Of a stretch of 64,000 bases of DNA, positions 37,350 through 49,560 are shown piece by piece. How positions within the stretch are numbered: position 1 is the first letter of the stretch; every line of letters begins with the position of its first letter. Below the pieces are notes generated by a model. That model was not told the DNA's origin. It saw only the letters and a list, made by a program, of their open reading frames with translations, and did not search any database. The stretch lies in the NCBI RefSeq assembly GCF_000003815.2, contig NC_049991.1, forward strand, positions 6,113,372 through 6,177,371, read 5' to 3'. A program made the position numbers and the translations under genes. The DNA is from Branchiostoma floridae (taxonomy: Eukaryota; Chordata; Leptocardii; Amphioxiformes; Branchiostomatidae).

Positions 37350-39216
37350 ATGGAAACCGACATCACGATTGAAGCGACTTCTTTGTGGAATGATTCTGAA
37401 GAGTCCAACATCACACTTTCAAAATGGCGGCCGGATCCGGACAAAAGCGGTTTCCTCGGCGCAGTCGCAGTAGTCATGCCGATCGTCTTCTACGTCATCT
37501 TTGTGGTGGGAATTCTGGGAAATTCCGTGGTGAGCATACGTTTTTGTACTTTTAAGATGTTACACATTATGCATTTATATTGCCTATCCACCCAGAAACA
37601 GTATATTTAACTACATCACTTGCACTTTGAAAAAAAGAAAGATAGCCCGGCCAATGTCAAAACACAGGATTACGGTAAATGTGCTTTGGAAATAAGATAA
37701 GGAAACCGTTAGGGGGCCCACATTTTAATCCTTTCTTCGTTTATAAAAAACATATGTTTATTGCAAATATATTGAAGAATTACAGAATATTGCAAATATA
37801 TATTGCAGAATATTGCAAATAAACAACGCATAAAAAGAAACGCGTACACATTCCTTTATGGCGAAGGTAACTATTTGTAAAGATTACTACGCACCGTTTT
37901 TTAGAAATTTCCATGATTATGAAGTGCCAATATGTGTAACTAAGATATACCTACTTGTAACCTTTAATTTCCTGGACATTTTTCTATGTGGAACTGCAGA
38001 CTCAAATTGGATACCAAAAAACTACTTTCTAAAACTCAAAGGTTTAAATTTCTTTCACGTATCTTGCACATGTGAAAGAAGCTGTAATATACATTCACTG
38101 AACACCAAGCTTGTGCTTTTTTTCGAGTTGATATTACCAGTGTCTTTGTGCTTGTTCTTGACCTTATAAGTGTTGCAGACTAACACTAACACTAACACTA
38201 AAAATCAAATATGCCTTGTGACAATCGACGTTAACATCCTGCCACTATTTTCCTAGGTGATGTACGTTATGATTCGGCACACCAAGCTCCGCACCCCCTC
38301 AGACATCTTCATCTTCAACCTCGCCCTCGCCGACGAACTCTTCCTCATCGGCATCCCCTTCTTCGCCCAGCAGTTCATCTCCGACGAGTGGACCTTCGGC
38401 TCTGCCATGTGCAAGATCGTCTACACCTTAGACAGCAACAACCAGTTTGCTAGCGTTTACATACTCACCACCATGAGCATTGACCGCTACCTCGCCATCA
38501 GCCACCCCTTTCGTTCCATGTCCTTCCGCACACGTAAGGTGGCAACCTTTACCAACATTGGCGTATGGGTTGCCTCTCTTGCTTCGATCTCCCCCGTCCT
38601 AGCCTTCGCACGCCAGAACACCTACCCTAACGGGATGCGTGTTTGCGAGATCAGTTTCCCCCAGGCTGACGACATCTACTGGTTCACCGTCTACCAGTTC
38701 GTGCTCGCTTTCGCCCTCCCCGTTATCATCATCACATTTTGCTACACGAACGTGTTCCGTAAGCTCAGACAAGTGGTGAACCCGTTGGGAGCATCAAGCG
38801 CCGAAAAGAAAACCAAAAAAGTGGCTAAGATGGTGCTGGTAGTGGTCGTTGTCTTCTTGGTGTGCTGGCTACCATATTACGTCATCGCTTTGGTTAATAT
38901 GCAAATGAGCTCCGGCCCTTCCTACGCTTTCCTCGTTTCGTACTTTGTCAGTATCTGCCTCGGCTATGCCAACAGTTGTATAAACCCCTTCATATATCTC
39001 TCCTTCAGTGCGAAGTTCAGAAAGCATGCCATCAACACGCTGTTTTGCAAAGATTGCAGAAAAACGCGTGTATTGCCGATTCACCTTGACGATGCGATGT
39101 CGCTAAGGAATCTAAACTTGGGCCGTGGGGCCGTGTATTACTCCGCGGGGAACGACAGCGTCTTCGGTAGAAGCAGGCCCATGGTGGCATTTCCCGCTAC
39201 TTTCCGAACGGTGTAA
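37350..39216 (+). CDS. Melanin-concentrating-hormone-receptor-like GPCR (plus-strand copy)
   Basis: Class A peptide GPCR in the plasma membrane. Two coding exons, 37350-37529 and 38257-39216, joined in phase 0 (GTG|GTGAGC to CTAG|GTGATG), give 379 residues. The N-terminus has sequons N14 and N20. Seven TM helices follow, with GNSVV in TM1 and NLALADELF in TM2. Cys112 and Cys190 form the expected extracellular disulphide. Asp119 at the TM3 position used by MCH receptors to bind the hormone arginine lies in TLDSNNQFASVYILT. DRY is at 136-138, CWLP at 263-266 and NPFIY at 303-307. Cys324 and Cys327 may be palmitoylated. YWFTVYQFVLAFALP and DIFIFNLALADELF closely resemble vertebrate MCHR1. The ATG has a good Kozak context (A at -3, G at +4). 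Further in-frame ATGs at 37221 and 37230 look like 5' leader. Somatostatin-type receptors are the nearest alternative. Ligand and coupling are inferred. Confidence 0.92.
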
Positions 39217-42120
39217 AAAGGAAATCCAATATGGCGTAATCAACACTGCCATTTCTCATCGCATGGTGGCGTTGCGGCAAGCATGCGGTCCAAAACGTGA
39301 CTTGAGTCTTTATACACCCTCTTACCAATAATATGAATTTAGATTGCATTGCAACGCAACCTACTAAACTAAAAATACGTTTCATTCCAAAATATATGTC
39401 ACAAGCAGATAAATCGTAAAAACTCGAAAAAACAAACAGCCCTGTACATGTACCTCACCATAAGCATAAAATCGTCAAATGACTTTCATAATTATATTTT
39501 GCGTGGCATTTATCGTTGTTTTTAAAACAAATGTTGTCAGTTTAAGTTCGAGACATGCAAAATTAGGCAAGAAAACGCTATGTCAAACTTTTGTTTTAGA
39601 CCAATCATTGACAACATTTTTCGATGGGTTTTATGGGCCATCTCTCCTAGAGCGTCGCCAAAAACGGATCCATGATAACACTTGCCTATCAATGTGTAAG
39701 TGATAAGAAAATGTACACCTAAACAAGGACCTATACTACAAGTACTAGTATTACAAAGGTCCCGACGTTCGTATAGCCTTTTACTCACATCGCTCTACTA
39801 ATAAAAGCAAGTCATATTCCATTTGTATATGCTATATATAAACGTACTTGTTGCGTGAATTCATAAATCAGTTTTTAGCAACATGCATGTTGGTATTCTA
39901 TATGTTTAGCTATTCACGGATCTGTATCTGTATAGTAGGGATAACTGCCGTTCGATGTAACAGACCAGCTTCGCATGCACGCGTCGCGGCCGCAGCTGGC
40001 TATATTGCACTAATTAACTTGCCGCATCTAATTAGAGCCTTCAGTTAAGTACATCCAGCTATAAACTAAGTCAGTCAAGGGTCCGCCTGTTTATTTCAAA
40101 GTAGATGTTTTGGAAAAGCCATTTTTGATTCCAGGCACGTAGTATTTAACCTACCTATACGGGAAGGCGACTGAGCATGAAGGTTATAATGTATAGCTTT
40201 TATTATTGTTTTGTTCTGATTTGTGGAAAAGATGCTCATCATAAGTTGTTACTGTATCATGGTATGTATTTATGGTGTATGCTTCCGACATCTATATAAT
40301 ATTTTCTCAGATATGCTACTAAAGCGGATTTATCTAATTATAAGATGAAATGTCTTTATGATCTCATGTAAATGATTTTCTATATAGCTATTGTTCTTTT
40401 ATTCTTAGCTGTGAATGGTTGTAAGTTTTGAGTTATATAGCCTTTATGTCTTGTTTTGTTTGATAAGGAAAAGATGTTCAGAAATATTACATTTGTGTAT
40501 TATATGCACATATTATGGATATTTAGATGTTCTGATATGTCTCATGTTGAGGATATAGTATGCTTTACGTTTAAGGAGGCGTAAGCTTTAGTGTTTGCGT
40601 AATGTAAGCTCTTTGCCCAACAATTGAAAATGTTGTCGAGAACAATAATCATCTTCATGTAAATTACATGTAAAGCCGCGTTTCAGCATATCTGCATCAC
40701 TATGTGGTATTTTTTATGTTTGTGAAATATGCAAAACCAAGCGGCATAAAATCCACTGCGTTTCCGAAACCAATTCAAAATAGACCCTACTGATGTAAAC
40801 AAAAAATATACTGTATACTGGTATGTTTCCTGGGATTGACTAATAGCTAGATAGACAGCTTTCAAGGGTTGATCTTACTTACTAATTAGTATGTAAAGAA
40901 ACGGTGGAAAAACTACTTTACTGTATTGTACTGATATTACATAATTTTATGGCCATTTAAGCAGTTTACTCTAAAATATCTGCCTTGTTTTGAGAGCAAA
41001 CCTTGTGTATTTACAATAATGTAGTGTGTTTTCGATCTGTCGTTGGGCCATTAGAAAGAGCTTAAGCCTAAGTAAAACAATGCAGTGTGTCCAGTCACCC
41101 AACCTACCCTAGACCTAGCAATAGTCTCCTGACCTAAGCCTTTTGGGCGACCGGTAGTACTGGCAAGACACCAAAAAATCTTTGATCCCACATCTGAGTA
41201 ATGGCAATGTCGTCAATGTCTTTTTCCAACATGTCCTCTTCATTTCCGTCGGGAAAGATAATTGCGCAATATAAGCATATATTTGTAGTATGGTGTTTAG
41301 AATATCAGTAGTCTGATGCAAGTCATTTTTACATTGCTAAACATTGTTTGCTAGATCACTTCGGTCAAAATAAAATAAAAATTAATCAAAACCATTTTTT
41401 TTCAGACCCCAAATACATATTTTCTTCCCCAGGCCTTATGTTGATTGTTTTCGTTGCCATCTGAATAAGATACTTTGAGTCGCCATAACGTTGACGTCAT
41501 AGATCTTTCAACAACAGACGCATCATTGTATATAAGTTTTAAATTGGATTAAGGGGACGGTACTAGATATTTGTGTAGACATTATTCGGAATAAAGATCA
41601 TGATGTAACTCCTGATGATTGTGTGATATATATTCCTTTATTTATTTATCAATCTTGAATACATACAGGTAGTCCTATCATCCAAAATGGATGACATCCA
41701 AGAGGATCAATAAAACGTAAAACAAATTGCATGTAAAAAGTTAGAGATGAAATTCTGTGCTAAAAGCAAATTATACAAACTAAACCAGAAATGGAGTATT
41801 TGCAGGCAAATGCGTGGTGTTTACCTTCACATTATATGGTATTACAAAATACTGCATTGTTTATTCGTACCCAAAGACATTTAAAGACCAGCGCCTGTCC
41901 TGCCACTTGCTACATTGTCAATCACATATCCGGTAACCATGGTGACCGCAGTCTGGTTCAGGTCATTGACCTTATTTGTCTGGAGAAGAAGTATCGGAGC
42001 AATAACAATATTTCCTCTCCGTGAAGGTAAACATAACTAATCTTAAATCTAACAGCTGCTATAAAGGATATAGTTGTTCTTTATGTTACTTTTCCCTAGT
42101 ACTCAATAAGCATGTGCAAG
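39217..42120. other. 3' flank of the plus-strand GPCR; no further gene seen
   Basis: A possible polyadenylation signal AATAAA is at 39800-39805, 584 bp past the stop. The remainder is AT-rich with no supported exon. Confidence 0.35.
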
Positions 42121-42124
42121 GTTT

Positions 42125-42185
42125 CGTGTACGCATGTGCCGTGACAGCAAGTATGGGTAATATGTCAAAGGTGAAGGCCCCAGAG
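42125..42185. repeat. Fragment of the GCATGTGCAGCGACA repeat
   Basis: TACGCATGTGCCGTGACAGC and ATGGGTAATATGTCAAAGGT match one arm of the palindromic MITE at 48691-48881. Another arm fragment is at 45755-45815. Confidence 0.6.
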
Positions 42186-42193
42186 GCATTTCC

Positions 42194-42518
42194 GAACTAG
42201 AAGCGGTCCAACAAAGAGCGGCCAGGTTTGTTTTAAATGTACCTAACAGTCCAAATTCTCAGTCAAGCGCCACTAAACTAGTCTCAGACTTAGAATGGGA
42301 TACACTCAAAAATATAAGAGCAGCCAACAGACTAACAATTCTTCAGAAATCTAGACAAAATGTCCTAGCCCTGCCGGTTGGTTCCTATTTGCAGCTGAAC
42401 CCAAGGCAATCACGAAATAATCACCCAAGCTCGTACAGACTTCCCTAGACCAACAAACTCATGTTTCCCAAGAACCATTATCGACTGGAATAATCTACCA
42501 TATTCAACTTCAAGCTAA
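42194..42518 (+). mobile_element. C-terminal relic of a non-LTR retrotransposon ORF2
   Basis: The frame from 42194 reads ELEAVQQRAARFVLN, SDLEWDTLKNIRAANRLT and SYLQLNPRQSRN, then a stop. After a frameshift near 42470 it reads FPRTIIDWNNLPY. The order LE.VQ.RAARF, W..L...R...RL, YL, FPRTI.DWNNLP is diagnostic of the post-RT tail of L2/CR1/Jockey-like elements. Stop and frameshift show it is inactive. A different lineage from the relic at 36617 is likely. Confidence 0.8.
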
Positions 42519-43923
42519 TCCTATCAAGTTTTTTTTTTTTCGTCAAGGAAGACCTGAGGAACGGCCAATAAAACAGTAATACTTCGCCCTGGGTGGATTG
42601 CCCCAACACTAAGGGGTGTTACCCAGTATTCAAACAAGAACAAGAACATAAACAAATCACGCCCTAACATTGTCTTGCAAATCGAGGCAATGTTCAATAC
42701 GAGCACGACCAACAAGTCAGGGGCCTTCACATTTGAAATTTTCCCCACCCCACAATTCCTGTCGCTCCAAATACGTAATCTCCGAGCAGAGGTTAGACTC
42801 CGGTTGTTTTAAAACGTTTTTAGTCGTTTTTATCGGGCTTTCTACTTTATCATGGAATCTTGTACTGTCAAAACCTAATGTTTGGCTGGCGTACGTCAAG
42901 AAAAATGACTAAATTGAAAGCTTGATAAAAACAAAACAAAAATGCGTTAAAAACAGCCGGAGCCTAACCTCTGCTTGGAGAGTACGTATTTGTAGCGACA
43001 GAAATTGCACCAAATACGTACTCGGAACAGTGAACGTCATTATACAACGACAAGAACAAGGAGAAAATTGCATTAGCATAATATGCAAATTAGTTTCCTA
43101 GATATCCAACTAAATATCCACTTAAAATCACTGTAAAACCGGGCAGATGAACCCATGTCTATACTCAAGACTCCAGAACGCCAAGACAACTTACTAATAG
43201 ATACAGTGCAAAACAGAGAAATATCTTGAATAAATAGTGTTGTAGTATGGTTAACTTGTGCAAAATTGAAGATGCAATATGGTACAGACGCAAGTAACAT
43301 ATGATTGTTCAAATACTAGTACATATGAACTCTTCTATCTTATGCTTGGTAAGCAGTGGTAGATCATATCGACATACACACGTCAGGTAAGTAACAATAA
43401 AAATCAATGTATGCTAAGTCGTCTGTTGTCAATGGCAAGAGCAACGACGTCATAAAATGACATCATACATAAGCTACAACCTGGGATCTGCCATCTTGGA
43501 TCCGCCGTAAATTTGTTGTTCCTAAGCGCCATCCTGGTGCACATTAAAAAAGAAAGTATCGCAAGGTGGTGTTTTTTCATGTCACAACATTCGAACCCAA
43601 GGCCCCTAAGAATCTGTGTCAAGTGTCCTACCATTACTCCCGAGCAACTAGAGCCGGGATTCCGTTTGACTTTTGGTATGCTAGGTTACATCCTAGGTTA
43701 AAATTATTCAATCTTTCACAATCTGGCAAGAGAATCTTGAGGTCTTATATTTAGTCGTAGGCACTCCTTGATATCTTAGAAATTATTTAAGAAGGTTACA
43801 CTAGTTGCACATAATGGGGGACCTGGCGCATCCCGTCTTGTATAAAGTAGAAGAAAGGGTATGTGTCCTCCCTTAAGAGGCAGTATAACCCCAACGGTGA
43901 CCCTATGACTCTCCTATTACTAA
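42519..43923. other. Region between the convergent receptors; no gene recognised
   Basis: Includes a likely retroelement 3' tail (42530-42665), an inverted pair of GATTACGTATTTGGAGCGACAG-like segments near 42760 and 42980, and repeat-derived text near 43590 (ACATTCGAACCCAAGGC). Confidence 0.35.
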
Positions 43924-46900
43924 CTACAGTTGCATTTCCATGACGGGTTTCCTCAAGAAATGTGCTTGCGATGGCAGACTCGACTCTACCGACAGCAGGT
44001 TGCTTGGTCCCGCTCGCTCCGTCCCGACCACCGCCGTGTTTTCTCGGAGGTCGATAGCTGACGAGCCGGAGGGGATGGTTTCCCGGGTCCCGGTCTGCCA
44101 CACGGCCGGCTGGTAGGCTGACCCGGCCCGCTGACTGGTGTTGTTGTCCCCGGGCTGGTTGTCGGGGGCGATTCGCCGCTGCTGCCGCCCGGTCAGGCCC
44201 CTCGCGTGCGCCTTCCGCCAGTGTTTCCGGAAGTTCTTTCCCACGAAGGCGTACAGGAGCGGGTTGAAACAGCTATTGGCATAACTGCAGAACAGAAGAT
44301 TGAGACAATCAAATAATGATCTGTGTTGGGCACCGTAGACTTCCTGCAACCTACGATCCACTGCTCACTGAGTCACGTGTTCTATCTGCATAACGTGACG
44401 TCACGACAGCAGTGGATTGTTCATTCCTTGACAAAGACTGGTGCTGTTCAGTTGAAAATTTGATTTAGTCCAATTTTTGTGGTGGAAATTACGGCTTAAA
44501 AATTAACTAGTTCAATAGTGATCAGTGATATTTAAGCTGAACACAGCATTTATTCTTACGTTCCGGTGTGACAGCGATCTCGCCCCCCCCGGCGATCTCG
44601 CCCCCCCGGGGGGCGAGATCACTAGCGTTTTCGCCCCCCTTTAGCGTTTTCGCCCCCCCTCCCAGAGCAGCTGGCTACTACATATTACAGGTGCGCTACC
44701 TGGTACTATACTGCACCTGGGGAGTAACGTATATGGTGTGTTACGTGGTACCTTATNNNNNNNNNNNNNNNNNNNNNNNNNNNNNNNNNNNNNNNNNNNN
44801 NNNNNNNNNNNNNNNNNNNNNNNNNNNNNNNNNNNNNNNNNNNNNNNNNNNNNNNNNNNNNNNNNNNNNNNNNNNNNNNNNNNNNNNNNNNNNNNNNNNN
44901 NNNNNNNNNNNNNNNNNNNNNNNNNNNNNNNNNNNNNNNNNNNNNNNNNNNNNNNNNNNNNNNNNNNNNNNNNNNNNNNNNNNNNNNNNNNNNNNNNNNN
45001 NNNNNNNNNNNNNNNNNNNNNNNNNNNNNNNNACTATCTACGCGCAAGTTGATATAGCTGTTGCTAAAGGCTACACAAACACTGGTAAAGTACCTGTCTT
45101 AAGAAACACGGGTAAATGCATCAGTTCCTAAATACTAGAAAAGACAGTCATGTTGGAGGTGAAGATATCCCTTGGCCAGGTGCATATACCAAAATGTGCG
45201 TTATTCTAATTAATACCTAATATTTGCATAATTAATAAAGACATTACATAGTTCTTTTGTGGTCACTTCATTGTAGAGACTTCATATTGGAAATATATAG
45301 GTTGCTTGAGGACAGGTGAATACAATGAAATACATCTTATGTCAAGACTCAGGTATATGCAATAATGGGAATACAAGGGATCAAACCCTCCTTGTCTGAA
45401 ACAAGTTCAACTATCTTATTACCATGTAATTACGTTAATATTGATACTATGAATGGAGTTATGTATCAAACTCGTGTACTTATATCATTCTGAAACTACA
45501 TTTTGTGATTTATACCAATCAACTTCTAAAATGTCATGTAAACCCGTTTTTTTTGGGGGGGGGGCGAAATCGCTAAAGGGGGGCGAGGTAGGGGGGCGAG
45601 ATCACTAGCCGGGGAGGGCGAGATCGCTAGTGATTTCGCCCCGGGGGGGCGAGATCGCTAGTGATTTCGCCCCCGGGGGGGCGAGATCACGGGGGGGCGA
45701 GAACGCTGTCACACCGGCACTTTCGACTAAATGGCGCGTTCACCATTCACTTCAGATACGCATGTGCAGCGAAGTTATGGGTAATAACCGTAATATGTCA
45801 AAGACCCCCGAGACAAAAAATCGTCTGGACAAGTGAATGAATGACAGGTAAGGAATGAAAATAAAACGAATGACTCAATCAATGAATTAATCAATAAATA
45901 GATAAATGAATGAAGAAATGACTAGTCCCTTACCCCATACACATGCTGAAGAAGTACCCCACGATGAAGCTGTACGAAGGTGGACCGGTCATCGTCAGAT
46001 TGACCAGCTGGACAACATGGAAGGGCAGCCAGCAGGCGATGAAGACCAACACGATGCACACCAGGAGCCGCTTGGTGGACTTGTGGTGATTGTGATGCGG
46101 CTGCTGGTTGCCAGAGGGCGCTATTGTGTTGTTGAGTCGATGGATCATGAGGAGACAACAGGCTGTGGTCACCACCAGTGGCACCAGGAAGCCCAGGCAG
46201 AAGTGGTAGATAGTAAAGTTGTAGATGCCGTCAGGGTTGGGCAACTGTCGTGAAAGAAATTTAGAAAGTAAAAATATTGCTTTTTGCTCAAACTCAAACA
46301 GAATATTACACAATATCAATTAAAGCAATGCCGGACAAGCTAAATAGTTCGTTTGCATCCATGTTGTCTTTTGCGTTTCTTCAATGGTTCTCTACCTTAG
46401 TGAAGAAGTACATGTTTTTGTATGCCTGTGCTTGTGTGTGTGTGACAGTGTGTGTGTGTTTTCGTGGGGGCCCCGGTGCGTGCGTGTGTGTGTGTTCACG
46501 CGCGTTTGTGTATTTCCTGTTTACTGTTGTATGTTTAGTGTTTATTGTCTACATTGGGTAGCATAATCAAAGACGCTTTTTGTGAATTTTGCAAATATTA
46601 TTGAAGGTCTTGATAACTCAAAGCTTAAAGTTAATTTTGTGCTTTTAGGTACTGCAGGGGAACTTTCCGGTTGTATATCTTCTTTCCTCATAGCTTTTGT
46701 CAGACTAAAGCGGCATAGTTTTGAGTCCCAGGGCAGCTCATTTTGAGGCAAGCGCTGGTATCATACATAACAGAAAAAACTTTATTTACTTGTATTCATG
46801 CACCAAGGAAGGAAAGGAAAGGACAGTCATCTCGATCCAGTTTTAGCTCACTGAAGAGCTAGTCTTCCACTGGTCGTAACAGAGAGGACAGACGCTATGT

Positions 46901-49092
46901 ACAGTATTTACAGGTCTATTGTACCGTGGAAATTCCCCTTTACTACAAGAACAATGAACAGTGGACCACGGCTTAACGTCCCGTCCTAAGGACTGCAACC
47001 CTTTCGGTAGCGTGCATGTCGGGTGAGCGACACAGTTGGAATCAAACTCATTGCTTCTAGTTCCAGAGGCAGGATCGCTAACCACTGGACTACGCAAGCT
47101 ACCCAGATACATTGTACTTTAGTACCTTGAGAATGCAGACGTTGGTTCCGTCCCGATTCTGCACTTGGGAGGCGTATATCCACACCGGAAGTATGGACAA
47201 GCCTGACGCCACCCAGGTGCCGACATTCACGACAACTGCCGCAAATCGTGTCCGGTAACCCAGGCAACGCACGGGATGATTGACAGCCAGATAGCGGTCG
47301 ACGGCGGTGACGGTCATGACGTAGGTGGAGGTGAACTGATTCTGCGCGTCCATGGCCATGACGATCTTACACATGACTGCACCATACGCCCACTCTTCAG
47401 AGGCAAACTGGTGAATCTGATAAAACAAACAAACAAACAAACAAACAGATGAATATTGATTTTACAGATAGGAAGTCTGATGTAGATAAGAAGTCCAATA
47501 ATTGGTCATCAGTATTTATCGTGAAGAAGGCGACAGTGGTCGTTGAAAATGTGATCAGTGTGTACTTTTGTGCTGGAAGAAAGCTTAGCTTTGTACTATG
47601 ATTGCTACCAACACAGATGAGCTGCCATGACAATATGACTCAGTAAAATGTTTATATTTTGTTATAGCTTTATGTAGATGAATAACATCAGATGCACATG
47701 GTGGGCAAAAGTTCTATATAAAGAACTCCGGAATGAGTGGGGATACAAACGTAGTCACGTGTTGGACCAAATTCGTAGCATAGGAGCGCCAGTAGTGGCG
47801 AGAAGCTAGCGACAGTCACCATTGCCTCAACAAAGTTAAGCTAAAAGACTAGAAGAACATGGACAGATATTTTACCAGGTAATAACTGCAATATTCAGGA
47901 AATGGTATACATTGACTTCAGACATAAGAAACATTTCTAAGGCATTCGAACCAGTGTTTGGCTAAATCATTTTGATTTTTTATCCGTAATGTAATCGAAA
48001 ACTAAGACATTATCTACTACAAGAAACGTATTCACTTGAATAATATTGAATAATATCTAAGTTTGTGACGTAGTCAGCATTATTTTACGTCTTTAGTGAC
48101 CCATTTCCCTTCATTTTCATGGTCTTTATAATCCTAAAGGAACACTAATGCATACAAATTGATGTATTTATAACATGTGCCAATTAGAATTTTATGTGAC
48201 AACGGTTCTCTGTAGATCGGAAAAAGAACTCACGCTAATCCTGAGGATTTAGGCATTAATTTGTTTCTTTTTATTGAATATTTATGGTGCACATCTCTGT
48301 CAACCCTGCAAAACACTACGTGTCTAGATTTAATAGATGACGCTATTTTTGTATATAAGAAGAGCGAGTAGAATGTTATTAATCTTTAATATTTTCATAA
48401 CAATATCCTCCTTTGGTAATCAGTGTAACCTTAAAGGTTGTTATCTCACCAATTTCAACGTTGTCAGTCCCTAACATGGCGGTACCAATTTCAAGATGGC
48501 GGCATAAAATGAATCTTGGGCCATGATCGTGTTTTTCCGCTGTATGAAAAATCTTGTTGGACTTTTGGACACTCGCATGTTGTTTTCGTTGGTTTGTTAT
48601 GAACTGGAATGTTAACGGATGAACTTATAACACACTGGAGTTGTTTTTTTTTCTCTTCACTATAGCATTCAATAATCAAGTTCACCGTCACGAGTACGCA
48701 TGTGCAGCGACAGGAATCATGGGTAACATATGTCAAAGGTGAAGCCCCCAGACTAAGAAACAGGTCTCGTCTATTGTCGAGATTTGCATACAACGTCAAT
48801 ACATGATTTGTTTAATATGTCTCAGTAGCCCTCACCTTTGACATATTACCCATGATTCTTGTCGCTGCACATGCGCACTCGGTTGCTCATGAGAAAACCT
48901 TGTACCTGAAACGGCATTCCCAGCATGAAGAGCTCGTCCGCCAAGGCCAAGTTGAAGATGAAGATGTCTGCCGGGCTTCTCAGTTTGGAGTGACGAGCCA
49001 TGACGTACAGGACGATACCGTTACCCACAAGTCCTACTGCACATATCAGCCCGTATATCACAGGCATGACGATGGATACGGAATCAAAATCC
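43924..49092 (-). CDS. MCH-receptor-like GPCR (minus-strand copy; 5' end in assembly gap)
   Basis: Second class A GPCR, convergent with the plus-strand gene. Visible exons on minus: 49092-48906, 47416-47126, 46244-45934 and 44284-43924, coding 382 residues to TAG. All junctions are GT-AG (FQ|IHQF, ILK|LPNP, and the split Gly of MG|YANS). Motifs: GNGIV in TM1, NLALADELFMLGMPF in TM2, disulphide cysteines in AVMCKIV and NVCILK, TM3 Asp in AMDAQNQFTSTYVMT, DRYLAVNHP, ACWLPFHVV and NPLLY. MPFQIHQFASEEW and LPNPDGIYNFTIY match vertebrate MCHR1 more closely than the neighbour does. The C-tail is long, with many Ser, Thr and Gln, and ends VMEMQL. The exon carrying TM1 starts within or beyond the 100-N gap. 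A likely N-terminal exon lies at 58344-58484. An alternative start at 49223 (MDFLLKGNQ) just above the gap cannot be excluded. Confidence 0.9.
44563..45717. mobile_element. Inverted-repeat element with C/G-rich repeated ends, containing an assembly gap
   Basis: The left end CCGGTGTGACAGCGATCTCG is mirrored by the right end (CGAGAACGCTGTCACACCGG). Next to each end are tandem GGGGGCGAGATCGCTAGYG-type units (44574-44660 and 45553-45700). It lies in the last intron of the minus-strand receptor. The 276-N gap (44757-45032) lies inside. The interior shows no coding frame. Confidence 0.75.
44757..45032. other. Assembly gap (276 N)
   Basis: Run of N between the two repeated C/G-rich ends of the surrounding element. 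Open frames translated through it are meaningless. Confidence 0.99.
46425..46510. repeat. GT-rich microsatellite
   Basis: Imperfect (GT)n in an intron of the minus-strand receptor. Confidence 0.85.
46845..47103 (-). mobile_element. tRNA-derived SINE of a third family
   Basis: On minus the head reads GCGTAGTCCAGTGGTTAGCG, with a B-box-like GTTTGATTCCAAC. The body has GTCGCTCACCCGACATGCA, GGACGGGACGTTAAGC and AATTTCCACGGTA. It lies in the intron beside the ILK|LPNP junction. A plus-strand copy is at 56510-56670. Confidence 0.75.
48691..48881. mobile_element. Palindromic MITE 24 bp from a receptor splice donor
   Basis: The left arm CGAGTACGCATGTGCAGCGA, ATCATGGGTAACATATGTCA is matched by the inverted right arm (TGACATATTACCCATGATTC, TCGCTGCACATGCGCACTCG). 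Arms are about 60 bp. Its right end is 24 bp inside the intron that starts at 48905. Confidence 0.8.
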
Positions 49093-49192
49093 NNNNNNNN
49101 NNNNNNNNNNNNNNNNNNNNNNNNNNNNNNNNNNNNNNNNNNNNNNNNNNNNNNNNNNNNNNNNNNNNNNNNNNNNNNNNNNNNNNNNNNNN
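49093..49192. other. Assembly gap (100 N)
   Basis: Exactly 100 N, a conventional placeholder, so the true size is unknown. It removes the 5' end of the TM1 exon. Confidence 0.99.
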
Positions 49193-49403
49193 ATCTGATT
49201 TCCCTTGAGTAGAAAATCCATCTCAATTTGATATATCTATTATCATTCTAAATGTCAATCTGTAAAATGTATTACCATCGACCTTCAAAAGCTAAACATG
49301 ATGTATCTTGTATATTTGCTTAAAGATGGTAAGACATACAATGTGACACTTCACTCAAGTTGGTAACTTATTCTAACTTTTTCACATACAAGGGACAATT
49401 GTA

Positions 49404-49560
49404 GTCCCATAGTCTTTTTGAGGCCACAGGGGCAGTGAGGTTTTATCCGTTGTGTCTAGCTAGGTCACAGTATTTGTAAGCAGAGACAAACCAAAATCCA
49501 TCTGTTCTGGTAGAAACCTGTTGTGACAGGTCATCGTGGCGTCGCACTGGACCCAATTAT
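49404..49560 (+). mobile_element. SINE fragment, second family
   Basis: CCCATAGTCTTTTTGAGGCC, TTATCCGTTGTGTCTAG and GGTCACAGTATTTG match the copy at 14744. Confidence 0.6.

Noticed and set aside
37858-38169. 103-codon ORF just upstream of the second receptor exon
   Set aside because: It lies in the receptor intron, in a different reading context, with no similarity to the receptor or any family.
44568-45131. ORFs of more than 100 codons spanning N bases
   Set aside because: They are made largely of the assembly gap and C/G-rich repeat.
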